DNA from: Mumia flava
GTDB lineage: Bacteria > Actinomycetota > Actinomycetes > Propionibacteriales > Nocardioidaceae
Length of the DNA stretch: 64,000 nucleotides
Reading direction: 5' to 3'
Assembly (NCBI RefSeq): GCF_002797495.1
Contig: NZ_PGEZ01000002.1
Location: 310,001 to 374,000 of the forward strand
In this document: positions 26,086 through 34,531 of the stretch, one piece after another
Numbering within the stretch: position 1 is the first letter of the stretch
How the letters are laid out: each line of letters begins with the position of its first letter
Notes under the pieces: model-generated
Told to the model about the DNA's origin: nothing
Databases searched by the model: none
The model's input: only the letters and a program-made list of their open reading frames with translations
Made by a program: the position numbers and the translations under genes

Positions 26086-26987
26086 CGTGCTTCCTCCTGG
26101 TCGACGACGTAGTAGCCGGTGCGGTCGAAGCCGCGGATCCGCGCGCCACCGGCGAGCAGCCCGCCGAGCGTCTCGCGGAGGGCGAGACGCCACTGCGCGG
26201 CCACGTCGGGCCGGTCCGCGCGCAGCGCCTCGATGTCGGAGGGGACCCCGACGAGGACCGTGCCCGAGGCGTGGCCGCCCCGCAGGGATCCGGCCCTCGG
26301 GCCACCCCCCGGCGCGGCGGCCAGCCCGAGCGCCGCGCCCGCGGCCCGTTCGGCGTCGGCGTCGACGGTGCGCGCCTGGCCGCGGCACGCGACGGCGACC
26401 TGCGGGTCGCTCAGCGTCCATCGGATCAGCAACCGGTCCGTGTCGTCCCCGCCGTTGATCTCGTCGTCCATCGCACCGTAGAAGTTGGGCAGGTACTCCG
26501 CGCCGGTCGCCGCGAGCCGGGCGAGGTTGAACGAAGCGTTCCGCCGCACCAGAGGGTCGAACGTCCACGAGATCTCGGTGATGTCCCGCTCGAGGGCCCA
26601 CGCCCGTTGGTGCACCTTGAGGGCGAACCCGACGTGGCGACCGCGGGCCCGCTCGGACACACCGGCGATGTGGCTGTGCATGGCACGCTCGGCCGGCGGT
26701 GCGAAGAAGCCCACGGCGGCGCCCACGAGCACCTCGCCGTCGAACGCGCCCCCGACGTAGGCACCCGACTTCGTCAGGGCGCGCATCAGCTCCGCGGTCA
26801 CCGGCAGGCTGCCGCTCGGCTGCCAGATCTCCTCGAACAGGTCGCTGACCTGCTCCAGCTCCTCCATCTGCGCGAGCGGGCGCACCCGCACGCCGGCCCG
26901 CTCCGCGAGCGCCTCGGCCGCGGCCCGCGCCTCGGCCACGACCGGGTCGGTACGCGCCGGCGCGACGCGTTCGTCCGACATCGTCAT
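26082..26987 (-). CDS. GNAT acyltransferase, COG3375 type (probable D-amino-acid N-succinyltransferase)
   Basis: A 301-residue protein with a GNAT core at about residues 35-210: FEEIWQPSGSLPVTAELMRA, then GEVLVGAAVGFF (beta-4), the acyl-CoA loop ERARGRHVGFALKVHQRAWA and ISWTFDPLVRRNASFNLARL. This wording is the COG3375 group, which is repeatedly encoded next to N-succinylamino-acid racemases. The likely reaction is transfer of a succinyl group from succinyl-CoA to the amino group of a D-amino acid. The last 90 residues are an Ala/Gly-rich extension. ATG 26987 overlaps the end of the M20 gene by four bases. Confidence 0.82.
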   Translation of the reverse strand: MTMSDERVAPARTDPVVAEARAAAEALAERAGVRVRPLAQMEELEQVSDLFEEIWQPSGSLPVTAELMRALTKSGAYVGGAFDGEVLVGAAVGFFAPPAERAMHSHIAGVSERARGRHVGFALKVHQRAWALERDITEISWTFDPLVRRNASFNLARLAATGAEYLPNFYGAMDDEINGGDDTDRLLIRWTLSDPQVAVACRGQARTVDADAERAAGAALGLAAAPGGGPRAGSLRGGHASGTVLVGVPSDIEALRADRPDVAAQWRLALRETLGGLLAGGARIRGFDRTGYYVVDQEEAR

Positions 26988-28114
26988 CTCCCTCCCCCTC
27001 CTCGCCCGTGGGCGTCGCGCACGGACGACGGCGACGGACCGGCGTGCAGCCGGTCGGCGACCAGCGCACCCAGCAGCGCCGTACGGCCCGGGAGCTCGTC
27101 GACGAGCACGTGCTCGTGGTCCGCGTGCGCACCTCCGCCGACGGCACCCAGACCGTCCAGCGTCGGGACGCCGACGCCGGCGGTGAAGTTGCCGTCCGAG
27201 GCCCCGCCGACTCCCGCGGAGGTCGGGGCCGGGAGTCCGAGCCGGTCCGCGAGCCGCGACGCGGTGGCGAAGAGCTCCTCGGACATGACGGCCTCCAGCG
27301 GTGGACGGTTGATGCCACCCTCGACGACGATGCGCGCCCCGTCCAGGTGCGGGACGAGCCCGCGCAGCGCCGCGTCGACCCGCTCCTGCTCGGCGCGGGT
27401 CCGGGCGCGGACGTCGACCGCGAACCGGCCGCGCGCGGCCACCGTGTTCGTCGTCGTCCCGGCCTGCACGACCGTCGGGGTGACGGTCGTCCCGAGCCCG
27501 GCGTCGCCGAGCCCGGCGACCGCCAGCACCTGGTGCGCGACCTCGACCGCCGCGCTCACGCCCTTCTCGGGCTCCAGGCCGGCGTGCGCCGCGCGACCCT
27601 CGATCACGACGTCGTACAGCGAGACGCCCTTGCGCTCGGTCTTGAGTGCGCCGCCGTCGGCCGACGCCTCCAGCACCAGGGCCGCGACGCAGCCGTGGGC
27701 CGCGTCCTCGATCAGCCTCCGCGACGACGGTTAGCCCAGCTCCTCGTCCCCGGTCACCAGGAGCGTGACGCCCTCGCGCTCCTCGAGCGCCGCGATCGCG
27801 TGCATCGCCATCACGACCCCGGCCTTCATGTCGAAGCAGCCCGGCCCGCGCATGACGCCGTCCACGACCTCGTACGGGTGGGTCCGGAGAGTGCCCAGCG
27901 GCCAGACCGTGTCGTGGTGACCGAGCAGGAGCACCCGCGCGGTGTCGCCGAAAGCCCAGCGCAGGTGCGTGCGTCCGTCGAGGACGATCCGCTCCGGCGC
28001 GGCTCCCAGCAGCTCCGTCCCGAGGGCGGCGACCACGTCCGCGCTGCGGGCGACCGAGTCGAGGTCGTCCGACGGCGACTCGCAGCGGACCAGCCGCTCG
28101 ATGTCGGCGATCAC
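26984..28114 (-). pseudogene. M20 metallopeptidase/deacylase interrupted by an in-frame TAA
   Basis: Without one stop codon this would be a 376-residue M20 enzyme (ArgE/DapE/carboxypeptidase G2 type). Metal-site motifs are present on both sides: GHHDTV near residue 66, RGPGCFDMKAG near 92, TGDEELG ending at residue 127, and AHADHEHV near 345. The dimerisation domain lies in the middle (KTERKGVSLYDVVIEGRAAHAG). Codon 128 is TAA (27731-27733), where relatives read TGDEEtGS-PSSR; the frame continues correctly beyond it with PSSRRLIEDAA. A single change from TCA (Ser) explains it. GTG 28114 overlaps the fusion peptidase by four bases, and the 3' end overlaps the GNAT gene, so the operon structure is intact. 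In the NSAR pathway this gene would supply the desuccinylase. It is broken, a sequencing error, or read through. Confidence 0.88.
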
Positions 28115-31100
28115 GTCGCCACCTTCGGTGTGGCCCGCGCCCCGAAGTGGACGTACGGCTCCCCCGTCGGGAGGGCGTAGAACACCACCGGCATCCAGGT
28201 GTGCGACCCCGGGGCACGCAGCACGTAGCATCCCTCCTCGACCGGGTACAGCTCGTAGGTCTCGACCGGGTCGGGCAGCAGGTGCGCGAGCGCACCGGTC
28301 GCCGTCGTCCGCATCACGAGCCGGCCCTGCTCCCGCGCCTCGGACTCGTCGAGGATCTCGATGCGAGCCCCGGCCCGCTCGTACGTGCCGAGGTGCGCGC
28401 TCGGGTCCAGCCGCGGAGCCGGGTCGGCGGGTTGCAGCGTCGGCGGGATGACGACGTCGGCGAGCTCGGCGAAGATCTCGCCGAACAGGTCGCGGTACAG
28501 GTCGGCGCCGTTGCCGCCGTTCGTCAGCATCGTCACCGCCAGGCCCTGCTCGGGAAGGATCCGCAGGAACGCCGCCTGCCCGATCGTGTTGCCGTCGTGC
28601 CCGATCAGCCGGTGCCCGTCCCAGTCGAACCGGATCCAGCCCAGGCCCCACGAGTCGCCCAGGGTGTTCGCGTCCGGCACGTCGACCTCGTGCTCGGTCA
28701 TCGCGGCGGTCGAGCCGGGACCGAGCACGCGCGTGCCGTCGTCGGCGACGCCGCCCGACAGGTGCATCCGCGCGAACGTGAGCACGTCGGCGACGGTCGC
28801 GGTGATCAGACCGGCCGGCCCGACCGCACGCGGCAGACCCCACACCGGGGCCGGGACCGGGTCGGCGTCACCCTCGCCCACGTGGCCCATCGCGGCCCGG
28901 AACCGCAGCGCGTCCTCGGGCAGCGTCACCGTGTGCGTGAGGCCGAGCGGCTCGTAGAGGCGCTCGCGCATGGCGACGTCCCAGGTCGTGCCGGTGACCT
29001 TCTCGATCACCCGGCCGGCGAGGCTGAAGCCGGAGTTGCAGTACGAGAAGGTCGCGCCGAGCGGGTGGTTCTGTGCGGCCTCCTCCAGCTGGTCGACGTA
29101 GGTCTCCAGGCAGTCGTCACCGCGCCCGGTGTCGGTGAAGACGTCGCCGTCGATCCCGCTCGTGTGGGTCAGGAGGTGGCGCATGGTGACCCGCTTCGCG
29201 GCGTCGGGATCCGACAGCCGCAGCTCGGGCAGCACCTCGGCGACCGGCGCGTCGAGGTCGAGCAGACCCTCGTCGACGAGCTGCATCACGACCGTCGCCG
29301 TCCAGACCTTGCTGATCGACCCGATCTGGAAGACCGAGTCGTCGGTGACCTCCACGCCCGTGGCGGTGTTGAGCACGCCGTGGTGCGCGAGCACCGGATC
29401 GTCGCCGATCCGCTGGATCCCGAGGGTCGCCCCCGGGACCCCGTACAGGCTCGCGAGCTCGGTCAGGCGCTGCTGCCAGTGCGCGGCATGGACCGGCACG
29501 CGGCGCGGTTCGCCGGCCCCGGTCGCGTACTCCTCGACCCACGAGGCGACGCGGCGGTTCCAGTCGACGCGGTGCGAGGGGGGCCCGTTCAGGATCACCA
29601 GGTGCGAGCCGCCGGGGTAGAGCACCAGCCGGCTCGGGACCCCTTGGGCGCGCAACGCGCTGAACCACTGCTCGGCCTGCCCGACCGGGCACCGCAGGTC
29701 CGCGTCGCCCTGGACGACCAGCGTCGGGGTCGTCACCCGGCCCACCTCCGACAGCGGCGACAGCGTCTCGACGTCGGCACCACCGAGCTCGAGCGTGGTG
29801 AGGTAGTGCCCGGCGTCCGACGTGCCGCCCATGCTGATCAGGTCCGAGACCACACCTCCGGCCACGGCCGCGGCGAAGCGGTCGTCACGACTGGTGAGGT
29901 AGCAGGTCATGAAGCCGCCGTAGCTGTAGCCGGTGATCGCCAGACGCGCCGCGTCGGCCAGGCCCTCGGTCACCAGCTGGTCCAGCGGCTCGAGGAAGTC
30001 GCGTTCGTCCGCCGCGCCCCAGGCCCCCTGCGTGGCGGTGAAGAACGCCTCGCCGTAGCCGTCGCTCGCACGCGGGTTGAGCAGCAGCACCGCCCAGCCC
30101 TTCGAGGCGAGCTCCTGGTGGTAGAGGTGCACCGGGTCGGCCGCACCGTTCCACGCGTTGTGCGGCCCGCCGTGGACGTCGAGCAGCAGCGGCTGCGGAC
30201 CGGCGACCTCCGGGTCGCGCACCAGCCACCCCTCGACCACCGTGCCGTCGGAGATCGTGAACTCACGCTGCTCGGGCACGTACCGCGCACGCTCGTCGGC
30301 GCCGTGGGCGGTCAGCGTCGTCGTCTCGCCGGTCGCGAGATCGACGCACGCCACCTCGCCGTACGACGTGGGAGTGCCGAGGACGACGGCTGCCGTGCCG
30401 TCGGTCGACGCCGCGGCCCGGCCGAGGCTCAGCCCGCAGACGTTGCGTCCCTCCCCGCCGACGACGACCCGCGGCTCACCGCCGTCGGGCGCGACGGCGT
30501 ACAGGTGGGTGCAGCCGCGGTCGCGCGCGCAGAACAGGAGCGTCCCGTCGGCGGTCTCGCGCGGCAGGGCGCCCGGGTACCCGGGGCCGCCGGGCATGAC
30601 GTTGCGGTCGAGCGCGGCGGTGAGGTCGGTGACCTGCCCGTCGTCGAGCGCGATCCGCAGGACGGACGCGTGACCGATCGCCGTGTCGGTCCTGCCGACG
30701 GCGAGCAGCGACGCCCCGTCGCGCGACCAGCCGACCCAGCCGATCTGGGCGTCGGACGGGCCGACCCGCTCGGGGCGGGCCGTACGGGCGCGCGCGTCGA
30801 CGACCCACGCCGACGAGCGTGCGGTCAGGTCGGCGTCGTCCTCCCGGGCGGCGGCGAACGCCAGACGGGCTCCGTCCGGCGACCACGTCGGCGCCCCCGC
30901 GTGCCAGTCGCCGCGCGTGACCTGCCGTACGCTCCGGTCGTCGAGGTCGAGCACGTGCACGTGGGAGCGCAGGGTGCCGAGGAAGCCCGAGCCGTCCGCC
31001 TTGTAGCCGAGACGCTCCGTGGCCCGCGGGGCCGCCGTGTCCGGGCGCTCGCCCGCACCGGCGAGGTCGACCGGCGCGCAGAACGCGATCCGAGCGCCGT

Positions 31101-31449
31101 CCGGGCTCCACTCCGGGGCACCGGCACCGAGCGGCAGGGTGGTGACCTGCTCGGGCTCCCCGCCGTCGACCGGGAGCAGCCAGACCTGAGCGGGCCCGTC
31201 CTCGGACCGCAGGAACGCGATCCGGGTGCCGTCGGGCGACCAGGCGGGGGCGGTGTCGGCGACACCGCGCGTCAGCTGCCGCGCCTCACCCCCGGTCGCG
31301 GGCACCCGCCACAGCGCGTACGTGTCACGGTCGGCCTCGCGGTCGGGCGTCCGCACCACGTGGACGACGGTCGTGCCGTCCGGGCTGAGCGCGGGCTGCT
31401 CGGGCAGCACGAGGTCGTAGAGGGCGTCGATGTCCACGCGCTGGGTCAT
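28111..31449 (-). CDS. Fusion of S9 prolyl-oligopeptidase-type peptidase and beta-lactamase-fold serine hydrolase
   Basis: A 1112-residue protein with two enzymes in one chain. Residues 1-380 are a TolB/WD-like beta-propeller (repeated WSPDGTRIAF-type blades), 380-650 an alpha/beta hydrolase with the S9 nucleophile elbow TGYSYGGFM near residue 505 and a His near 610 in GSHLV. After a short linker, residues 665-1010 are a class C beta-lactamase/D-aminopeptidase-type domain: SISK near 708, YCNSG near 804, GHDGNTIGQ near 950, then a C-terminal beta domain. The last part is about as similar to the free-standing hydrolase at 37298 as a paralogue. No signal peptide is seen, so it probably cleaves imported peptides in the cytoplasm: an oligopeptidase plus a D-residue-tolerant peptidase. 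Usual S9 proteins end near residue 660, so the fusion is unusual. Confidence 0.9.
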   Translation of the reverse strand: MTQRVDIDALYDLVLPEQPALSPDGTTVVHVVRTPDREADRDTYALWRVPATGGEARQLTRGVADTAPAWSPDGTRIAFLRSEDGPAQVWLLPVDGGEPEQVTTLPLGAGAPEWSPDGARIAFCAPVDLAGAGERPDTAAPRATERLGYKADGSGFLGTLRSHVHVLDLDDRSVRQVTRGDWHAGAPTWSPDGARLAFAAAREDDADLTARSSAWVVDARARTARPERVGPSDAQIGWVGWSRDGASLLAVGRTDTAIGHASVLRIALDDGQVTDLTAALDRNVMPGGPGYPGALPRETADGTLLFCARDRGCTHLYAVAPDGGEPRVVVGGEGRNVCGLSLGRAAASTDGTAAVVLGTPTSYGEVACVDLATGETTTLTAHGADERARYVPEQREFTISDGTVVEGWLVRDPEVAGPQPLLLDVHGGPHNAWNGAADPVHLYHQELASKGWAVLLLNPRASDGYGEAFFTATQGAWGAADERDFLEPLDQLVTEGLADAARLAITGYSYGGFMTCYLTSRDDRFAAAVAGGVVSDLISMGGTSDAGHYLTTLELGGADVETLSPLSEVGRVTTPTLVVQGDADLRCPVGQAEQWFSALRAQGVPSRLVLYPGGSHLVILNGPPSHRVDWNRRVASWVEEYATGAGEPRRVPVHAAHWQQRLTELASLYGVPGATLGIQRIGDDPVLAHHGVLNTATGVEVTDDSVFQIGSISKVWTATVVMQLVDEGLLDLDAPVAEVLPELRLSDPDAAKRVTMRHLLTHTSGIDGDVFTDTGRGDDCLETYVDQLEEAAQNHPLGATFSYCNSGFSLAGRVIEKVTGTTWDVAMRERLYEPLGLTHTVTLPEDALRFRAAMGHVGEGDADPVPAPVWGLPRAVGPAGLITATVADVLTFARMHLSGGVADDGTRVLGPGSTAAMTEHEVDVPDANTLGDSWGLGWIRFDWDGHRLIGHDGNTIGQAAFLRILPEQGLAVTMLTNGGNGADLYRDLFGEIFAELADVVIPPTLQPADPAPRLDPSAHLGTYERAGARIEILDESEAREQGRLVMRTTATGALAHLLPDPVETYELYPVEEGCYVLRAPGSHTWMPVVFYALPTGEPYVHFGARATPKVAT

Positions 31450-31554
31450 CTCGGGGTCCCTTCGTCTTGGTGGTGCGGTGTCGTCGGGGCGTACGGGTCG
31501 TGGTGTCGAGCGTCTCGCCTCGGCGGCCGCTCGGCTTCGTCCGGTCGGACCGAA

Positions 31555-32577
31555 TCAGGGCACCGAGGTGGGTCGGGACGACAGGCTCGAGGCGGCGAAG
31601 TGGCAGGCCGCGACGTGGTCGCGGGCCCCGGCGGAGGCGGCCTGCGCACCGGCGGAGCCGCTCGGCGGCAGCGCGGGCTCGTCCGTGGTGCACACGGTCC
31701 GCTCGGGTCTCACCAGCGGGCCGACCGGGCACCGCGGGTGGTACCGGCAGCCGGCCGGCGGGTGGTGCGGGTCCGCGGGCTCGACCTCGGCGACGGCCGA
31801 GGTCGTGGTCGACGTGGGCTCGAGCCCGCCGTGCAGCGTCGGGGCGGCGGCGAGCAGGTCCTGCGTGTAGGGGTGCTGCGGGTCGGCGAGCACCTGGTCG
31901 GTCGGCCCGTACTCGACGATGCGGCCGAGATACATCACCGCCACATGGTCGCTCAGGTAGCGCACGACCGCGAGGTTGTGCGAGATGAAGAGCATCGACA
32001 GCGACAGGCGACGCTGGACCTCGCGCACGAGGTTCAGCACCGCCCCCTGCACGGAGACGTCCAGGGCCGAGGTGATCTCGTCGGCGAGCACGACGTCCGG
32101 CTGCCCGGCCAGCGCCCGCGCCAGCGCGACCCGCTGCCGCTGCCCTCCGGACAGCTGCGCCGGCAGGGCCTCGGCGCGGTCGGCGTCGAGGTTGACCAGC
32201 TCGAGCAGCCGGACGACCTCGGCCCGGCGGGCAGCACCCCCGCGGTGGGCTCCACGCGGGAACGCCTCGGCGATCGACGCACCGATCGTCATCCGCGGGT
32301 CGAGCGAGGAGTACGGGTCCTGGAAGACCATCTGGATCGGACGCCGTCCACGCGGCAACCGGCTCACGTCCGTGCCGCCGAGCGTGATCGTCCCGGACGA
32401 CACCGGGGACAGCCCGACGGCGGCGCGCGCCAGGGTCGACTTGCCGGACCCGGACTCGCCGACCAGCCCGACGACCGATCCGGCCGGCACGGTCAGGTCG
32501 ACGTCCTGGACCGCCGTCAGACCGGTGCGGCGGTGGCCGTAGCGCACGCTGACCTGCTCGAAGCGCAGCTCACCCAT
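31555..32577 (-). CDS. oppF: Oligopeptide ABC transporter ATP-binding protein
   Basis: A 340-residue ATPase of the Opp/Dpp type: Walker A GESGSGKST near residues 39-47, QDPYSSLDPRMT near 88, signature LSGGQRQRVALAR near 145, Walker B VVLADEITSALD near 166, and the C-terminal oligopeptide-ABC domain with the cluster-like cysteines in GCRYHPRCP. A tail of about 45 residues (Ser/Ala-rich, ends in HFAASSL) follows. ATG 32577 starts eight bases inside the OppC-OppD fusion gene. It pairs with the ATPase half of that fusion. Confidence 0.9.
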   Translation of the reverse strand: MGELRFEQVSVRYGHRRTGLTAVQDVDLTVPAGSVVGLVGESGSGKSTLARAAVGLSPVSSGTITLGGTDVSRLPRGRRPIQMVFQDPYSSLDPRMTIGASIAEAFPRGAHRGGAARRAEVVRLLELVNLDADRAEALPAQLSGGQRQRVALARALAGQPDVVLADEITSALDVSVQGAVLNLVREVQRRLSLSMLFISHNLAVVRYLSDHVAVMYLGRIVEYGPTDQVLADPQHPYTQDLLAAAPTLHGGLEPTSTTTSAVAEVEPADPHHPPAGCRYHPRCPVGPLVRPERTVCTTDEPALPPSGSAGAQAASAGARDHVAACHFAASSLSSRPTSVP

Positions 32578-34531
32578 GCTGGGTCTCCTCGATCCTCGTT
32601 CCGGTCCGGGCGGCCACGGGCTCGCCCTCCTCCGGGTGCCAGCACGCCACCCGGTGGGTGGGGTCGGTCGTCCCGATCCCGAGCAGCACCGGATCCTCGG
32701 TACGGCAGCGTGCACCGGCGCGCGGGCAGCGGTCGGCGAACGCGCAGCCGTCGGGCACCGCAGCCGGCTCCGGTGGCCGCCCCGGGATCACGCCGAGCGG
32801 TCGGTCGCGGTCGGTCTCGAGGTCGGGCACCACACCGAGCAGCGCCCGCGTGTACGGGTGGCGGGCGCCGGTGAGCAGCGACGCGACCGGCAGGTCCTCG
32901 ACGATCCGACCCGCGTACATCACGACGACCCGGTCACAGGTCTGCGCGACCACGGAGACGTCGTGGCTGATCAGCAGCATCGCGGCCTCGGTCTCGGCGC
33001 GGACCTGGGCGAGCAGGCCGAGCACCTGCTTCTGCACGGTCACGTCGAGCGCCGTCGTCGGCTCGTCCGCGACGATCAGCCGCGGCCGGCCCATCAGGCC
33101 CATGCCGATCATGGCGCGCTGACGCATCCCGCCGGAGAACTCGTGCGGGTACTGGTGCGCGCGCCGCTCGGCCGCCGGCACCCGCACCGCCCGGAGGCGG
33201 TCGATCGCCCGCGCCAGGGCGGCGCGCCGGCCGAGGCCCTGGTGCTCGACGGCGACCTCGGCGAGCTGGCCGCCGACCCGGCGGGTGGGGTTGAACGAGC
33301 TCGTCGGGTCCTGGAAGACCATCGCCAACGACGTCCCGAGCAGCGGCCGGAGCTCACGCTCGGGCGTACCGAGCAGGTCGACGCCCGCGAAGTCGAGCCG
33401 CGCCGCCTCCACCCGTCCGGGCTCCTCGATCAGGCGCGCGATCGCGAGGGCCGTGAGACTCTTCCCGGAACCCGACTCGCCGACGACGCCGACCGCCTCA
33501 CCCACCCCGACCTCCAGGCTGACCCCGCGCACCGGCGCGAGGTCGCCGGAGTCCGCCGGGAACGACACCCGAAGCTCCTCGACGGCCAGCAGCGGCTCAC
33601 CGTCGGTCGGGGCGGCCGACCCGGGCGTGGCGGCGCGGCCCGTCCGGCGTCGCACGCGGGTGGTCCGGGTCCGCTCCCCCACGACCGCCGCCACCGTCTC
33701 GCCGAACAGGTTGAAGGCGAGCCCCGCGACCATCACGGCCACGCCGGGCGCGAGGGCCGCCGCGGGGTTCGTGTAGATCCGGTTGAGGTTCTCGCTGAGC
33801 AGGCGCCCCCAGTCGTACGCCGGGGCCTGCACGCCGATCCCCAGGAAGGACAGGCCGGCGAACGCGAGGAGCGCGGCGCCGGCTCCGATCGTGGCGTTGA
33901 CGACGAGCGGCTCGCCGATGTTCGGCAGCACGTGCCGGAACAGCAGCCGGACCCGGCCGACGCCCGCCACCCGCGCCGCGGCGACGTAGTCGCGGCCGGC
34001 GACCGACGCTGCGAGCGTCTGCGTGAGCCGGGCGAAGGCCGGAGCCGTGGCCAGCCCGATCGCGAGGACCGCCCCCACCGTGCCGACCCCGAAGATCACC
34101 GCGAAGAACAGCGCGAGCAGCAGACCGGGGAACGCGACCGCGATGTTCACGCCGGAGACGACGAGCCGTCCGGCCCAGCGCGGAAGCACGGTCGGCAGCG
34201 CGCCCAGCACGATCCCCACCGACACCGCGATCGCCGTGGCCGCCAGCGCGAGCCCGACCGACAGGCGGGTCGCGACCAGGACACGCGCGAGCAGATCGCG
34301 ACCGAGCGCGTCGGTCCCGAGCAGGTGCTCGGGCGACGGGCCCTCCTGGATCGCGGCCGTGTCGACGGCAGCGGCCTGCGCGCCCCAGATCCACGGTGCG
34401 GCGACGGCGAGCAGCAGCACGAGCCCGAGCAGCGCGACGCTGGTCGCGCCGAGCGGGGTCCTCAGCACCGCGACCCAGGCGCGTGCCCGGCGGCCCCGCG
34501 CGACGGACCCTGCCGTCCTGTGGCCCGCCAT
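32570..34531 (-). CDS. Fused oligopeptide ABC permease (OppC) and ATPase (OppD)
   Basis: A 653-residue polypeptide. Residues 1-290 are an OppC/DppC-type permease: N-terminal helix, then LLGTDALGRDLLARV, five more helices and the EAA-type loop AARVAGVGRVRLLFRHVLPN. A basic linker (about 290-318, RTTRVRRRTGRAATP) leads to a full ATPase: GESGSGKSLTAL near 350, QDPTSSFNP near 415, FSGGMRQRAMIGMGL near 475, ADEPTTALDVTVQ near 500, and an oligopeptide-ABC C-terminus with RCPRAGARC. In most bacteria these are two genes. It lies between the OppB permease (start/stop share one base) and OppF. The substrate-binding lipoprotein is the first gene of this block. Confidence 0.92.
   Translation of the reverse strand: MAGHRTAGSVARGRRARAWVAVLRTPLGATSVALLGLVLLLAVAAPWIWGAQAAAVDTAAIQEGPSPEHLLGTDALGRDLLARVLVATRLSVGLALAATAIAVSVGIVLGALPTVLPRWAGRLVVSGVNIAVAFPGLLLALFFAVIFGVGTVGAVLAIGLATAPAFARLTQTLAASVAGRDYVAAARVAGVGRVRLLFRHVLPNIGEPLVVNATIGAGAALLAFAGLSFLGIGVQAPAYDWGRLLSENLNRIYTNPAAALAPGVAVMVAGLAFNLFGETVAAVVGERTRTTRVRRRTGRAATPGSAAPTDGEPLLAVEELRVSFPADSGDLAPVRGVSLEVGVGEAVGVVGESGSGKSLTALAIARLIEEPGRVEAARLDFAGVDLLGTPERELRPLLGTSLAMVFQDPTSSFNPTRRVGGQLAEVAVEHQGLGRRAALARAIDRLRAVRVPAAERRAHQYPHEFSGGMRQRAMIGMGLMGRPRLIVADEPTTALDVTVQKQVLGLLAQVRAETEAAMLLISHDVSVVAQTCDRVVVMYAGRIVEDLPVASLLTGARHPYTRALLGVVPDLETDRDRPLGVIPGRPPEPAAVPDGCAFADRCPRAGARCRTEDPVLLGIGTTDPTHRVACWHPEEGEPVAARTGTRIEETQHG

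Noticed and set aside
26984-28114. Frameshift in the M20 gene
   Set aside because: The frames before and after the break are the same (distance 747 bases, a multiple of three). A nonsense codon is the only lesion needed.
28147-32874. 1575-residue open frame on the plus strand
   Set aside because: It is antisense to the fusion peptidase, oppF and the OppC-OppD gene, is composed of Arg/Gly/Asp/Val-rich low-information sequence, and has no recognisable domain. High GC keeps such frames open.
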